Shown here: positions 35,889 to 45,551 of the stretch, one piece after another | Layout: every line of letters starts with the position of its first letter | Position numbering within the stretch: position 1 is the stretch's first letter | Assembly (NCBI RefSeq): GCF_016756615.1 | Contig: NZ_AP023262.1 | Coordinates: 1,920,501 to 1,984,500, forward strand | From: Mesorhizobium sp. L-8-3 | GTDB taxonomy: Bacteria; Pseudomonadota; Alphaproteobacteria; Rhizobiales; Rhizobiaceae | Reading direction: 5' to 3' | DNA: 64,000 bases | Position numbers and translations under genes: made by a program | The notes under the pieces: model-generated | What the model was told of the DNA's origin: nothing | The model's database searches: none | The model's input: the letters and a program-made list of their open reading frames with translations, nothing else

Positions 35889-36764
35889 ATGAAAGAACGA
35901 ATCCGGTTCTGGGCGGAACAAGCTAAGTGGCCAGTGGATACCACTCACTGCGTGTTCCTGGCACGTTCGGTTCACATCGTTGGGGCTGCACTGTTTCCCG
36001 ATGAGTGGACAGGCAATGAACCACTCACACCGGACCCGTATGACTTGCACTGGACTTTTGCGGGTGTGCAGCTTCCGCTGCCCCTCGGTTCCGCGAGACC
36101 ATGGCAAAGGCAGATCGTCCACGGCCTCATCATCCAATATCGCCATGATTTGGGAAGGCCGCCAACGCAATGGGGCCAGTACGGTCCTCCTGAACTGGCA
36201 TTCACTTCAGAGGAATGGGACGCGGGCTTGGAAATTGCTAACCGTTTGGACGCTGAGCACGCAGAAGCGCGGATGCGCTTCATGAACACGAAGGCGGAAG
36301 TAACCAACGGCTTGCGGACTGGACAGCTCCAATCTGTTCTCCGTCCGAAAGCCGGCGGCTCATTCGGTCGTCCCCTCTCCCCAGACCTCTGGAACACAGA
36401 ACGCGTGGAAGAACGGTTTTTCTGGTGCCAGATGAATCCGTCGTCACCGTTCGGTAATGCTGTAGGTGGCGATAGCTTCCAATACATATTTGTGGGCCGC
36501 GAGGGCTTGGAGCAGTACGTACGGGAACGCCATCCAAAACCCGATCGGTCGCCAAAACAGACCTACCCACTCAAAGATCTCATATTGTGGGCAACCAACC
36601 TGTTTGATGCGGTAGAATCAGGGGAGCGTGGGCGGCCGACGCAAGATCAGTTTGAGAAGGAAATTAGAGAACAGTTTCCTGGTGTTTCGATTCCATATGT
36701 GCGGGACAATGTATGGCTCCAGCGACCGCACACATGGCCACGCAAGGCGGCTCGGGGTGCATAG
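35889..36764 (+). CDS. Unknown island protein
   Basis: A 291-residue protein with no signal peptide or membrane helix, rich in Trp and Pro (ARPWQRQIVHGLIIQYRHDLGRPPTQWG). The C-terminal end PTQDQFEKEIREQFPGVSIPYVRDNVW looks like a short helical DNA-binding-type domain found at the end of many proteins encoded beside integrases, but I cannot name the family. It is followed by an AlpA-like gene. Codon use is more AT-rich than the chromosome. GTG 35877 is an alternative start. Confidence 0.6.
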   Translation: MKERIRFWAEQAKWPVDTTHCVFLARSVHIVGAALFPDEWTGNEPLTPDPYDLHWTFAGVQLPLPLGSARPWQRQIVHGLIIQYRHDLGRPPTQWGQYGPPELAFTSEEWDAGLEIANRLDAEHAEARMRFMNTKAEVTNGLRTGQLQSVLRPKAGGSFGRPLSPDLWNTERVEERFFWCQMNPSSPFGNAVGGDSFQYIFVGREGLEQYVRERHPKPDRSPKQTYPLKDLILWATNLFDAVESGERGRPTQDQFEKEIREQFPGVSIPYVRDNVWLQRPHTWPRKAARGA

Positions 36765-36770
36765 AAACGT

Positions 36771-36831
36771 TCCGCCAGCCCTCCGCCAGCCCTCCGCCGG
36801 CATCCGCCATCTGTCCGCCGTCGTCCGCCAC
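36771..36831 (+). repeat. TCCGCC-rich short repeats
   Basis: TCCGCC occurs seven times within 61 bases, with TCCGCCAGCCC in tandem at its start. It begins 6 bases after the upstream gene stop and lies before the AlpA-like gene. It might be a protein-binding cluster or replication-linked repeat; nothing decides this. Confidence 0.5.
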
Positions 36832-36941
36832 GAAGCGCCCGGCGGAATTGGACCGCACTAGGGCACCTCGCTCATCCTTGGCTATCCCGCACATTCGCGT
36901 TGTGTCTGTTTCTATCGCGGGACCAGCAGAAGGAAGATACC

Positions 36942-37151
36942 ATGCAAAATCTCCCCGCGAGCCGCCAGAGGCTCCGCACCGATGGTGCGGCAGCGTATGT
37001 CGGCCTCTCCGTCTCTACTCTTGAAAAGATGAGGCTCACAGGCGTTGGACCTGTCTACGCGAAATGCGGCAGGGCAGTGATCTATGACACCCGAGACCTC
37101 GACGCCTGGCTTGACGCCAATCGCCGCAAGTCCACGTCGGCAGCGGCGTAA
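36942..37151 (+). CDS. AlpA/excisionase-like helix-turn-helix protein
   Basis: 69 residues: RLRTDGAAAYVGLSVSTLEKM is an AlpA/MerR-type helix-turn-helix, followed by the wing GPVYAKCGRAVIYDTRDLDAWLDANR. This is the usual architecture of island excisionases and prophage AlpA-like activators. An AGGAAGA site precedes the ATG. It is the first gene of a run of overlapping small genes and probably controls excision or their expression. Confidence 0.88.
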   Translation: MQNLPASRQRLRTDGAAAYVGLSVSTLEKMRLTGVGPVYAKCGRAVIYDTRDLDAWLDANRRKSTSAAA

Positions 37152-37162
37152 GGCGGTGCGGA

Positions 37163-37381
37163 ATGGACCATCATAACGAATACGGCCCCAGCGGCGGAAG
37201 CGCTGGAGCCGTGGTAGTCAAGAATGCTGTAGCGGCTTCTTCCTACCTCACCCCCGCCCCGCTCGCAACGGAAATCAACGCTCCCGAGTATGCCGCCCGC
37301 AAGGTCGCCGCTCGGTTCCGGCTGAGGATTGAGACAGCACGTGTAGTCTGCCATCTGGCGGGTCTGGCGGTGTTGTCATGA
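37163..37381 (+). CDS. Small unknown island protein
   Basis: 72 residues, starting MDHHNEYGPSGGSAGAVVV and containing INAPEYAARKVAARFRLRIETARVVCHLAGL, a short Arg-rich helix region resembling small phage proteins in the same position. The AAGGCGGTG sequence lies upstream. Its stop overlaps the next start (ATGA). Function unknown. Confidence 0.6.
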   Translation: MDHHNEYGPSGGSAGAVVVKNAVAASSYLTPAPLATEINAPEYAARKVAARFRLRIETARVVCHLAGLAVLS

Positions 37382-37686
37382 GCCGGAAATCCAAAGCCAA
37401 GGTGTGGGTCAAGGCCCGCGTCGAGCCTGACGGCATGCCGATGACGATCTATGGCCGGGAGGCGTGGTGTCTCCAAAGCCTGATCGACGCCGGCAAACGT
37501 GGATGTACGCCGATCGACCGGCCGGCGCCCCGGTGGAGCGCCTACGTCCACGATCTGCGCCACGACTTCGGGATAATCATCGAGACTATCCACGAGGACC
37601 ACGGCGGCCAATTCAGCGGCACGCATGCGCGGTACGTCTTGCATTCGGATGTGACCATCCTTGAGCAAGAGGGCCTGACCAGATGA
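37378..37686 (+). CDS. Winged-helix-like small island protein
   Basis: 102 residues, MSRKSKAKVWVKARVEPDG..., with WCLQSLIDAGKRGCTPIDRPAPRWSAYVHDLRHDFGI followed by IETIHEDHGG. The pattern resembles the short winged helix in phage proteins that regulate 'pen-and-ink' helix insertion (helix with RAL...LRxxGxxI). Overlaps both neighbours by four bases (ATGA). DNA-binding role is a guess. Confidence 0.65.
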   Translation: MSRKSKAKVWVKARVEPDGMPMTIYGREAWCLQSLIDAGKRGCTPIDRPAPRWSAYVHDLRHDFGIIIETIHEDHGGQFSGTHARYVLHSDVTILEQEGLTR

Positions 37687-37853
37687 GCGCGAAACTCGAC
37701 TGGCGCCGGGCTCAGCTCGGCAAGCAGCGGTCGCTGTCCATCCGGGATGAAATCGAGCATCGCGAGCACGACGCCGCCGCTCGTTGGCTCGCGAAATGGA
37801 CAAGGACAGTCACGAAGAAACGTCGTCCTTCTTCCAAGGGCGCATCGTCATGA
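37683..37853 (+). CDS. Very small basic island protein
   Basis: 56 residues, MSAKLDWRRAQLGKQRSLS..., with REHDAAARWLAKWTRTVTKKRR and a basic tail. It starts in an ATGA overlap with the previous gene and its stop codon overlaps the next ATG (ATGA at 37850). The position in a tight translational chain supports it as a real gene. Function unknown. Confidence 0.6.
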   Translation: MSAKLDWRRAQLGKQRSLSIRDEIEHREHDAAARWLAKWTRTVTKKRRPSSKGASS

Positions 37854-38191
37854 CTTCGCCGACACCAACCAATGACACTGCTCCGGCCGAAAGGCCGGGG
37901 CTCCCCTCCGATGCGGCACAGGGCGAATTGCTGGGGCTCTCCATCGCAATCCCGATGCCGCCGACCGAACAGCGCCAGCGCCATCCCGAAACGTTCGACT
38001 GGTTCACCGACGAGGCCGTCATAGTGGAACGCCAGCCCAGCATTGCCGTGTACAGGAACCCCCGCGGCCATGTCGTCATCCGCGCCGAAGGGGATGGCTA
38101 CGACGAGGATACGTTTATCTACCTTTCGACCGAACAGGCCCTCAAGGCACTCATTGCCGCCCTGCAACGCGAATTGCAGGAGGGTGGCTGA
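37850..38191 (+). CDS. Small unknown island protein
   Basis: 113 residues. The centre, ETFDWFTDEAVIVERQPSIAVYRNPRGHVVIRAEGDGYDEDTFIYL, is a compact beta-type domain typical of phage accessory proteins; the N-terminus is Pro/Thr-rich. It ends in a helix ALKALIAALQRELQEGG. The start overlaps the previous stop, and its stop overlaps the next ATG. Function unknown. Confidence 0.6.
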   Translation: MTSPTPTNDTAPAERPGLPSDAAQGELLGLSIAIPMPPTEQRQRHPETFDWFTDEAVIVERQPSIAVYRNPRGHVVIRAEGDGYDEDTFIYLSTEQALKALIAALQRELQEGG

Positions 38192-38952
38192 TGAGCGGGA
38201 AATACGACAAATCGGCCGATCGACTGGACCACATAGCCGACGAGGCAAACGCCTCCGCCAAGGGTTCCTTCAAGCTTGATCTGATCGAGACAGTAAACGC
38301 CGATCCACAGATGAAGCCGGCCGACCTTGCAGTGATAGTAGCGTATCTGGGCAAGCTTCAGTGGCCGAAGCGGCTGGCGTGGCTGTCTGCCTCCCATGCC
38401 AGAGCTTTGACGGGCCTGTCTGAGCGGCAAATCAATCTTAGCCGCACGAGACTGATGGACCGCAAATATCTCGTCAGCAAGGGGCTGCAAGGCACCTCCA
38501 GGCTCTTTGAGATCCAGAATCCTCGGCTGGCGGAGATGCGAATGCACGTGCAGGAAACAACCGACCACTACCGGGAGGCTGTGAAGGAAAGGCAGGCGTC
38601 CAGACGAGCACTTCGCAAAGCTGTCACCGCAAATTTTGCAGGGACAGAAATAGCCTTGTCACACTCACCTAGTGACTGTGACGTCCCCGCAAATATTACC
38701 GGCAATACCCCTCACTACCCCTCAAGGTATGGCTCTGAAGGGAGAACGTCCCCAAGCGTCGAAGTCGAGGCTAGCGAACACCCTCATGAACCGTTTGCTG
38801 TGCCTGACACAGTGGAACGGCTCGAAACGATGCTATCGGTTCTACTCGACGAGGGCCTTTCGCCGGCAGTCGTCGGTTTCTTCCGGAGAAAGTTCCTCGC
38901 GGGGCAATTGACCCCGGCCATGATTGAAGAACAGCGGAGGCTTGCATCATGA
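38191..38952 (+). CDS. Replication-initiator-like (replisome organiser) protein
   Basis: 253 residues. A winged helix is visible at 50-115: LAVIVAYLGKLQWPKRLAWLSASHARALTGLSERQINLSRTRLMDRKYLVSKGLQ, in order a helix, a turn and a recognition helix, then the wing TSRLFEIQNP. A long polar linker follows, and a C-terminal helix domain (LETMLSVLLDEGLSPAVVGFFRRKFLAGQLT). This matches phage and satellite replication initiation or regulator proteins in general plan. AGGAGGG upstream of the ATG. Function by analogy only. Confidence 0.62.
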   Translation: MSGKYDKSADRLDHIADEANASAKGSFKLDLIETVNADPQMKPADLAVIVAYLGKLQWPKRLAWLSASHARALTGLSERQINLSRTRLMDRKYLVSKGLQGTSRLFEIQNPRLAEMRMHVQETTDHYREAVKERQASRRALRKAVTANFAGTEIALSHSPSDCDVPANITGNTPHYPSRYGSEGRTSPSVEVEASEHPHEPFAVPDTVERLETMLSVLLDEGLSPAVVGFFRRKFLAGQLTPAMIEEQRRLAS

Positions 38953-39152
38953 GAAGTCGGAAAGGTGATCCGGCGCAGCTCGACTTGTTTGAATGGGCGG
39001 CAAACCGGCCGACAGCAAAAATCCTGTCGGCCGTGCCAGCGATTGCGCGGCGCATGTGGCGGGAGCGGCATCAGGCGCCCATGGCCAACGATGGAAGGTT
39101 GATCTCCTTGCGCAGAGAAGCGCGGATGTGGCTGAAAAGCGCACGGCACTAA
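38949..39152 (+). CDS. Small unknown island protein
   Basis: 67 residues beginning MRSRKGDPAQLDLFEWAANRP, the last gene in the overlapping chain (ATGA with the replication-like gene). It contains ARRMWRERHQAPMAND. The DLFEWxxxRP opening is common in small phage and island proteins of alphaproteobacteria. Function unknown. Confidence 0.58.
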   Translation: MRSRKGDPAQLDLFEWAANRPTAKILSAVPAIARRMWRERHQAPMANDGRLISLRREARMWLKSARH

Positions 39153-39198
39153 GCTCGACAATGTTCCCGGTCGGCGGGCAGCATGATAGACTTCAACT

Positions 39199-39414
39199 AT
39201 GGGCGAATTTGAGTTTTGGCGCTATCAGCGCAAACACGAATACGAGCACAGTCGAGTGAACGGCCTGCTTTATGATGTCAGCGCTAGCATCATAGCGGTG
39301 TTCTGGGGACTCATCTTGGTGCTCAAATGGGCACTGATCGTGGCCGCGATTGCTATTGCATCTAATGGCCTACTTCGTGAGCTGCTAGTATTGGACAGCG
39401 GCCCATTCTTTTGA
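39199..39414 (+). CDS. Small membrane protein of the island
   Basis: 71 residues with a polar N-terminal amphipathic helix (GEFEFWRYQRKHEYEHS) and one or two hydrophobic segments, VSASIIAVFWGLILVLKWALIVAAIAIA. No clear ribosome site precedes the ATG. Could be a holin-like or exclusion membrane protein; no evidence decides. Confidence 0.5.
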   Translation: MGEFEFWRYQRKHEYEHSRVNGLLYDVSASIIAVFWGLILVLKWALIVAAIAIASNGLLRELLVLDSGPFF

Positions 39415-39603
39415 CCGCGCCCGCGCGAAGCCTTTTGGTTGCCGCTTGGCGCTGAACGGCCTGAACTGCCATTGGTGACGCCCGCGCGACCATCGCAAAA
39501 CCGGAAGTCGGGAACAGGCACTCCGAAGGCCCCCGTTCTAAGCTCGCGAGCGGATCAACAGCGGCGCGGGACCGTATGACCAATTGGTCTCTACCGATCG
39601 GCC

Positions 39604-40659
39604 CTACCGGCTAACCTGGAAGGCAGCCTTCATGAGGCGATCGGAATTGACAGGCGGCGGAGACGCGGTGCTTGACTGGCCTGCGGTCGCTTCTGCTGTC
39701 TCGGAGAGTACCCCGATAACATATTGGCCGCCCTGTTTGCGCGACACGACAACGTACTGCAGCAGCGACTGAGCACCTTGATTCTGGCAAGCCGTGAATG
39801 CGTTGATCAGCTTTGCGTTCTCGACTGTTTCTTTGGTCGATCCGGTTCCGAATTTGCCTTTGCAGGTTTCGGACAATGCGGCAGCGATCTGAGCCGACAA
39901 CGCGTCAGGAGACACATCTGCTGTCGTCACGACGAATGAAAACCCAATTGTGCTCCCAACTACAGCTACAGCATGAGCGAAGGCCAGATCTTTCGGAAAG
40001 TCAGACTCGGCGAGGAGTTCCGCACCGGGAAGCTCTGCAGCAAGGAGGAAGTTCGACAGCACGCGAGTGCCTTCCAACCTGAGAGATGCCAAATCTCCTC
40101 CTTGAGCGGCGGCTACGCCAGGGGTCGTGGTAGCCGCCGGGCTGGAAGGTGGGCCCGAGGCCACCTGGTCGGAATTCAAAGATGCCTGGACGCAATCAAC
40201 CAGACTCGTGAGGAGCCGCGCCGTGCCGTCGAGATTGAAAAAATAGGACTGGTAGCCGTCATGGACTTCCATGGTCCGACTGCGGCGGAAAAGCTGCGCA
40301 ACAGGCCCGTTTGATGGCATCGGCATGCGAACGAATGTTTCAGTAGCAATTTCAGCCGTGGCGCCCGTCCAACCGGATCTATCAAATCGATACCGAAGCG
40401 ACAGTCGTTCGCCCGGTCGGAGTTTCCAATTCGAGGCAGAAAAGCCCAGATCCCACTGGTAGTCCCGCGACACCAATACGACGAGCGTGATTCCGCTATT
40501 ATAGGCTGCGGACGCAATACAGCTTGAGAAACGGTTACTCGCATCGTCGGTGTATACACCGACTGTCCAGTTACCAACCTGATATCGGTGAATCTCTGCC
40601 GCTTGAGACGAGGAAGCTAGCATAGCTAGTCCAAGAGCAGCCAGAACAACCCGCAACAT
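39604..40659 (-). CDS. Secreted/periplasmic unknown protein of the island
   Basis: 351 residues. A signal peptide (about 1-20, ending SQA-AEIHRY) is clear. The N-terminal half looks like a beta domain (YQVGNWTVGVYTDDASNRFSSCIASAAYNSGITLVV). The C-terminal half (from about 190) is helical with ALSETCKGKFGTGS and a second Cys pair with NAFTACQNQGA. I do not recognise the family. The ATG at 40659 is preceded by a GGGGGGTG stretch. The gene is alone on the minus strand within the first half of the island and may be a cargo gene. Confidence 0.65.
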   Translation of the reverse strand: MLRVVLAALGLAMLASSSQAAEIHRYQVGNWTVGVYTDDASNRFSSCIASAAYNSGITLVVLVSRDYQWDLGFSASNWKLRPGERLSLRYRFDRSGWTGATAEIATETFVRMPMPSNGPVAQLFRRSRTMEVHDGYQSYFFNLDGTARLLTSLVDCVQASLNSDQVASGPPSSPAATTTPGVAAAQGGDLASLRLEGTRVLSNFLLAAELPGAELLAESDFPKDLAFAHAVAVVGSTIGFSFVVTTADVSPDALSAQIAAALSETCKGKFGTGSTKETVENAKLINAFTACQNQGAQSLLQYVVVSRKQGGQYVIGVLSETAEATAGQSSTASPPPVNSDRLMKAAFQVSR

Positions 40660-40902
40660 CACACCCCCCACTAAGCCTAAACCAATTCTAATCCCAAACC
40701 GCGTCTCTCCGTCAAATCATTCTTTCTGTTACAGCGGGTATGCCCGATTGACCTCCTGGAGAGTGGCTCTTCAGTACGTCATCGCCATTGGTTTGCTGAG
40801 AGGCAGTCGGCGCTTCGCAAGCGATTGCCAGCACCAGGCCAGATACAGCGCGAACCAGCATGAAGCACAATGATACAGGATGCTACAACATATTGATTTT
40901 GT

Positions 40903-40930
40903 TAGACATTTTCTCACAACTGGCTATACT
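40903..40930 (+). promoter_or_regulatory. Promoter of the tail-fibre operon
   Basis: TAGACA (40903-40908) and TATACT (40925-40930) with a 16-base spacer, in the AT-rich gap before the ribbon-helix-helix gene. It is the only strong sigma-70-like match in the 280 bases between the secreted gene and 40957. Confidence 0.6.
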
Positions 40931-40956
40931 GCTTCGCAAATCGGAGACCATTCGCG

Positions 40957-41112
40957 ATGCGATTTCAGGAGGCCATGGCGGAGCTAGTGGCGACCCGAGT
41001 TTCAGGCGATGAGCGCCGTCTTTTGACGGCAGCGGCTAGGAGTCGGGGGCTCAGCCTTTCCGAATTTCTGCGCAGGTCCGCCACAGAGGCGGCTCGTCAG
41101 GTGGCGGCCTAA
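40957..41112 (+). CDS. Ribbon-helix-helix DNA-binding protein
   Basis: 51 residues: MRFQEAMAELVATRVSGDERRLLTAAARSRGLSLSEF-LRRSATEAA. The strand RVSGDE followed by helices LLTAAARSRG and SLSEFLRRSA is the standard RHH (Arc/CopG/DUF1778-like) fold. As the first gene after the promoter it may control the tail-fibre operon. A second ATG (MAEL) lies six codons in. Confidence 0.7.
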   Translation: MRFQEAMAELVATRVSGDERRLLTAAARSRGLSLSEFLRRSATEAARQVAA

Positions 41113-41116
41113 GCCC

Positions 41117-41341
41117 ATGGTTGAAGTCGCCACCATCCCCGCGACACTGACGCTCATGGGCCTCTGGCTTCGCCACAAAAGCGAGTGTCGGCCTGTTGGC
41201 GCAATTGTCGCCGACGCACGAGCCGGCGCTATCGCCGGCATCGAGCCATTGCCAAGCGGCTTCGGGTTCGCGGTGATCGATGAGGCGGCGGCGCTGGCCT
41301 CGATGCGTAAAATAGGGGGCCGAAATGTCGAGCCTGTATAG
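41117..41341 (+). CDS. Small unknown protein
   Basis: 74 residues beginning MVEVATIPATLTLMGLWLRHKSECRPVG and with GIEPLPSGFGFAVIDEAAAL. It follows the RHH gene by 4 bases and overlaps the start of the first tail-fibre gene by 17 bases, which supports it as a coding gene in the same operon. Family unknown. Confidence 0.5.
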   Translation: MVEVATIPATLTLMGLWLRHKSECRPVGAIVADARAGAIAGIEPLPSGFGFAVIDEAAALASMRKIGGRNVEPV

Positions 41342-42494
41342 TTGGTCAAAGACGCCAGGGGACAACGGCAGTTCAGATTCCGGCCTGACATATGCCGAGG
41401 GCCAACCACCCTCAACGCTCAACAACGCCGGAAGGCAGGTTATGGGCCGCGTCGCAGAATGGCGAGACGACCTCGGCGGCGTGACGACCACGGGCGGCAG
41501 TGCCAACGCCATCACCATCACGGCCAATTCCGCCTTCACGGCTTATGCGACGGGCCTGATCGTCACCTTCAAGGCGGCTGCCGACAACACGACCGGCATC
41601 ACGATCAATGTCAATTCCATCGGCGCGAAGGTGGCGCGGAAGTTCGCCATCACAGGCGGGGAATCCGCGCTTGGTGCGGGCGATATTCAGGAGGGCGGGC
41701 TCTACACCGCCATTTACGACGCGGCGCTCAATTCCAGTGCCGGCGGCTGGCACATCTACAACACCTCGCTCGGCACAGCCTCGACCCGCGACACCGGCAC
41801 GTCTGGGGCGGCGCTGCCCTTGCTCAACGCCTCCAACACCTGGTCGGCCGGCACGACGCAGAACTTCAACGGGGATGTCACCCTCGGTAATGACAGCAGC
41901 GACGCGATCCGCATCGGCCAGAACACGAGCAACAATCCCGGCGTTTCCAATACAGACGTTGGCGGAGCGTTCCTGTCTGACAGTTTCCGCATCTCCAATG
42001 CCTCGGGCACCGCCATATTCGCTAACGTCAATACTGACACAACGCTGGTGTCTTTCCGCCGTTCGGGAACACAGGTCGGCTCGGTCTCCGTCACCAGTTC
42101 GGCGACAACCTTCAACACTACCTCGGACGGACGCCTTAAGGCGAACTTCCGCGACTTCGACGCGGGTGCGCTGATCGGCGCAATCAACGTCTATCGCTTC
42201 GATTGGAAGGCAGGCGGATCTGGCTACGGCGTAAAGGCGCAGGAGGCGCGGCAAGTTTTCCCCGATGCCGTCTCCACTGGCTCGGAGGGCGACGCGCCGG
42301 GCGATGCAACCTTTGCCCCTTGGGGAGTGGACTATTCCAAATACGTACCCTTGCTCATCAGGGACAATCAGGATTTGCGCCAGCAGCTTGCAGCTTTGTC
42401 GGAGCGGCTCGGCCTGGTCGAATCCGGGCGCGGATTCAACATTCCTGCCATCGAGGACTGGATCCACCACCCTAGCGAGAGAGATAGCGAATAA
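41325..42494 (+). CDS. Tail fibre / receptor-binding protein with S74 chaperone (copy 1)
   Basis: 389 residues. The N-terminal part (1-160) is a phage tail-fibre type beta region, including [28 protein letters not shown]. The C-terminal quarter is a peptidase S74 intramolecular chaperone: [12 protein letters not shown] places the catalytic Ser and Lys (SDxRLK), and [17 protein letters not shown] follows. Such domains trimerise the fibre and then cut themselves off. The region from about 160 to 270 is shared with the next gene. AGGGGG site upstream. It would bind a host surface receptor if expressed in a virion. Confidence 0.85.
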   Translation: MSSLYSWSKTPGDNGSSDSGLTYAEGQPPSTLNNAGRQVMGRVAEWRDDLGGVTTTGGSANAITITANSAFTAYATGLIVTFKAAADNTTGITINVNSIGAKVARKFAITGGESALGAGDIQEGGLYTAIYDAALNSSAGGWHIYNTSLGTASTRDTGTSGAALPLLNASNTWSAGTTQNFNGDVTLGNDSSDAIRIGQNTSNNPGVSNTDVGGAFLSDSFRISNASGTAIFANVNTDTTLVSFRRSGTQVGSVSVTSSATTFNTTSDGRLKANFRDFDAGALIGAINVYRFDWKAGGSGYGVKAQEARQVFPDAVSTGSEGDAPGDATFAPWGVDYSKYVPLLIRDNQDLRQQLAALSERLGLVESGRGFNIPAIEDWIHHPSERDSE

Positions 42495-43909
42495 TGGCCT
42501 CGGATGCGACCAACACCTTGGGCAGCATCCCGGCAATTGCCGGGTTCTCCGATGCTTCGAATGCTCGCGTCGTGTGTTTTCAAACTGGGAGGCCGGTTCA
42601 TGCACCGGCCTTGAAGTTGGGCTTGCAGGCCGAGGACGCAACACTTACCGCATTGGCAGCGCTCAACTCGACTGCCGGCATTGTTGTTCAGATTGGCGCC
42701 GATGCCTTCACCAAGCGTACTTTGCAGGCCCCCGCCACCGGCCTCACCATCACAAACCCGGCAGGCACGGCAGGCGATCCGACGTTTGCGCTTGCGAATG
42801 ATCTGTCTGGCTTGGAGGGGCTTTCCAGCACAGGTTTTGCGGCGAGGACGGCAACAGACACCTGGGCTGTTCGAAGCCTGTCAGCGCCCGCCGCCGGCCT
42901 GACAATCGCCAATCCCGCCGGGGTAGCTGGAAACCCGACATTTGCCCTCGCCAATGATCTGGCGGCCTTTGAAGCGCTCACCGGAACCGGGTTCGCGGCA
43001 AGGATAGCAACAGACACCTATGCTCTGCGCACGATCGACGGAACTTCCAATCAGATCACGGTGACAAATCCGACCGGCTCGGGCGGCAACCCAACGATTG
43101 CCATTGCCGGAACCTATGCCGGGCAAGCCTCCATCACGACGCTAGGCACCGTCACAACCGGCGTGTGGGAAGGAACGGACATTGCCGTTGCGGACGGGGG
43201 GACGGGGGCAAGTACGGCTTCAGGAGCCCGTACCAATCTCGGTCTGGGAACCGCCGCCACCCAAAACACCGGCACGTCTGGCACTGTCGTGCCTCTTCTC
43301 GACAGTTCTTGTACGTGGGCAGCCGGAACAACACAGACGTTCAACGGTAGCATGGTCCTGGGCAATGACAGCTCGGATCAGGTCTTTCTGCTCCAAAGCT
43401 CAGCAATCAATCCTGGCGTCTCGAACACCAGTACAGGCGGCGGCGTAACTGGCGATTCCATCCGCATTTCGAATGCGTCCGGTGCGGCCCTGTTCTGCAA
43501 CGTCAATGCAGATGCAACGCTGGTTTCGTACCGTCGATCTGGAACGCAGGTTGGGTCGGTCTCGGTCACTTCAACGACGACGACCTATAATACATCCTCG
43601 GACTACCGCCTTAAGCCGATGCGTGAGGCTCTGACAGGCTATTGGGACCGCCTGTCTCTCATCCTGCCCCGCCGTTTTCAGTGGAGCACGGGAGAATGGG
43701 CTGCGGGATTCGTGGCGCATGAGTTTGCCGAAGTCTATCCGGCTTCCGTCACGGGCGAGAAGGATGCGGTCGATAGCTCGGGCGAGCCCGTTTACCAATC
43801 GATGCAGGCGTCTACGTCTGAGGTGATAGCCGACATCATCGCGGCCCTGCAGGATATCAACTCACGCCTGAATGCCCTCGAAACAAAAGAGGCTCCTGCC
43901 AATGGCTAA
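42494..43909 (+). CDS. Tail fibre / receptor-binding protein with S74 chaperone (copy 2)
   Basis: 471 residues. The N-terminal region differs from copy 1 and contains repeats around [23 protein letters not shown] and [23 protein letters not shown]. The shared middle block ([28 protein letters not shown]...[11 protein letters not shown]) and the S74 domain ([28 protein letters not shown]) match copy 1. The SDxRLK catalytic residues are retained. Overlaps copy 1's stop and the next gene's start. The two fibres appear to be tandem paralogues with diverging tips. Confidence 0.86.
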   Translation: MASDATNTLGSIPAIAGFSDASNARVVCFQTGRPVHAPALKLGLQAEDATLTALAALNSTAGIVVQIGADAFTKRTLQAPATGLTITNPAGTAGDPTFALANDLSGLEGLSSTGFAARTATDTWAVRSLSAPAAGLTIANPAGVAGNPTFALANDLAAFEALTGTGFAARIATDTYALRTIDGTSNQITVTNPTGSGGNPTIAIAGTYAGQASITTLGTVTTGVWEGTDIAVADGGTGASTASGARTNLGLGTAATQNTGTSGTVVPLLDSSCTWAAGTTQTFNGSMVLGNDSSDQVFLLQSSAINPGVSNTSTGGGVTGDSIRISNASGAALFCNVNADATLVSYRRSGTQVGSVSVTSTTTTYNTSSDYRLKPMREALTGYWDRLSLILPRRFQWSTGEWAAGFVAHEFAEVYPASVTGEKDAVDSSGEPVYQSMQASTSEVIADIIAALQDINSRLNALETKEAPANG

Positions 43910-45551
43910 TTTGCTGCAGCGGTTTCTCGCGAGCCTCACGGGAGAAGAAGACGCCACCGCTCTTAACCGCCTGGCGGCTGCGGGGCATCCGATGCCCGTG
44001 GGCGGGCTTGGCTCGATCGGTGATATGCTTTTCGGCGGCGCCGGCTCTGACAACCTTGCCGGTGGCCCAGGCGCTGATCTCCTGTCCCCAGGCAATGAAC
44101 TGTTTCGAGGCCAAGCCGGCACCCCGTCTAACCGCCTTATGGAATCGCTCACACTGCCAAAGGTGACCCCGGGCGGCGGTGCGCCATTCATGCCAACCAA
44201 TCCCCCGTTGCCGACTTCGCGCCCCGACCAGTGGGCAGGCATGCGTGAGGCTGCACCCCAGCAGGACCCGATGCAGACGGCCGCCGTCAACAACGCGGCG
44301 CCGCGGGCCAGCCCCATGCGAACCGCATACGGCGACCCCTACCTTGCATGGCAGCGCGGCCTTGGCAGCAGTGACGACACGCCGGCCCAGGCGACACAGT
44401 TACGGGCGCGACAGAATGGTGATTTCTCCCCTCGACGCAAGGCAATGGCTCAGCGTGCTGCGGTCTATGCCGGCGGCGCCGGCTCCGACATCGCCCTTGG
44501 GGGAAATGGTGGGGACACTCTCCAGGGCGAAGCCGCCCAAGGCGGCGGCCTTGGCAGCCTTCTCGGGAATCTGTTCGGAGGCGGACGAGCTGACGCCAGG
44601 AACAAGACAATTACTTGGCTGATGCATCAGGGCCTCGACCAGGGCACAGCGACGGTCGTTGCCAGCGACCCAAGCATGTTGCGGAGCTACATCGGCAATC
44701 GCGTCAACAGTGGCGCCCCCGATTGGCAGTTCCAAACCATCTATGACGACAACGGGAACGAACAGAAGGTTCTCGTAGACATGAACAACCCCGGCAGCAT
44801 CCAGCCTGTCGGGGGCACGAAAACCAACCTGAAGACGCCGGCAGAATTGGCCCAGGCGAAGGACATTGCAGCAGCCGGCCGATCGGAGATCAAGCTACCG
44901 ACGCTTGAAAACGAGTACGACAAGACGCTCGGCAAGAGCTACGGCGAGCGCTTCACGGATTTCCAGAAAGAGGCGCAGACGGCACAACGAGCCCTGAATT
45001 CCTTGACCGTCATGGAGCAAGTGATGAGCAAGGAAGGGTTCTATTCCGGTACGGCTGCCGAGCAGGTGAGGCGCGTCAAACAATTCGCGCGGGCACTCGG
45101 GTTTGACCCTGATGGCGTCGACAGCATGGAAGCGTTCAACGCCATGTCCAAGCAAACGGCTTTGGACGCTATGGGCGGTTCGCTCGGCACGGGCTTTTCG
45201 AACGCCGACCGTGATTTCGTCATCGATCAGGTGCCCAACCTCGGCAATACGCCGGAAGGCAACCGGCAGCTTATCCAGATCCAGCGGAAGCTTGCACAGC
45301 GAAAGCAGCACATCGCGAAACTGGCGCGTGAGTATGCCGCGAAGAACGGTGGCCGGATTGATCCCGGCTTCGACGACTACCTGTCGCAATGGGCGGAGCA
45401 GAATCCGCTTTTCCCGTCGCTGCCACCGAACAGTACGCCGAACGGCCCGGAGCGCGTCCGCAATCCGCAGCCTGGCGCTTCTCGGCCGCGAGCCACGAAC
45501 GGCACGACTATCCTTGAATTTGACGGAACGCAGTGGGTGCCGGTGCAATGA
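43902..45551 (+). CDS. Large phage-like structural or ejection protein with RTX-like motifs
   Basis: 549 residues. Two Gly/Asp-rich segments look like RTX nonapeptides: [17 protein letters not shown] (about 45-61) and [20 protein letters not shown] (about 191-210). The middle and end are helical ([27 protein letters not shown]), with a C-terminal [11 protein letters not shown]. The combination, its position after tail fibres and its overlap with another large helical gene suggest a virion-internal or ejection protein, but I do not recognise the family. RTX-like motifs are unusual there. Confidence 0.6.
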   Translation: MANLLQRFLASLTGEEDATALNRLAAAGHPMPVGGLGSIGDMLFGGAGSDNLAGGPGADLLSPGNELFRGQAGTPSNRLMESLTLPKVTPGGGAPFMPTNPPLPTSRPDQWAGMREAAPQQDPMQTAAVNNAAPRASPMRTAYGDPYLAWQRGLGSSDDTPAQATQLRARQNGDFSPRRKAMAQRAAVYAGGAGSDIALGGNGGDTLQGEAAQGGGLGSLLGNLFGGGRADARNKTITWLMHQGLDQGTATVVASDPSMLRSYIGNRVNSGAPDWQFQTIYDDNGNEQKVLVDMNNPGSIQPVGGTKTNLKTPAELAQAKDIAAAGRSEIKLPTLENEYDKTLGKSYGERFTDFQKEAQTAQRALNSLTVMEQVMSKEGFYSGTAAEQVRRVKQFARALGFDPDGVDSMEAFNAMSKQTALDAMGGSLGTGFSNADRDFVIDQVPNLGNTPEGNRQLIQIQRKLAQRKQHIAKLAREYAAKNGGRIDPGFDDYLSQWAEQNPLFPSLPPNSTPNGPERVRNPQPGASRPRATNGTTILEFDGTQWVPVQ

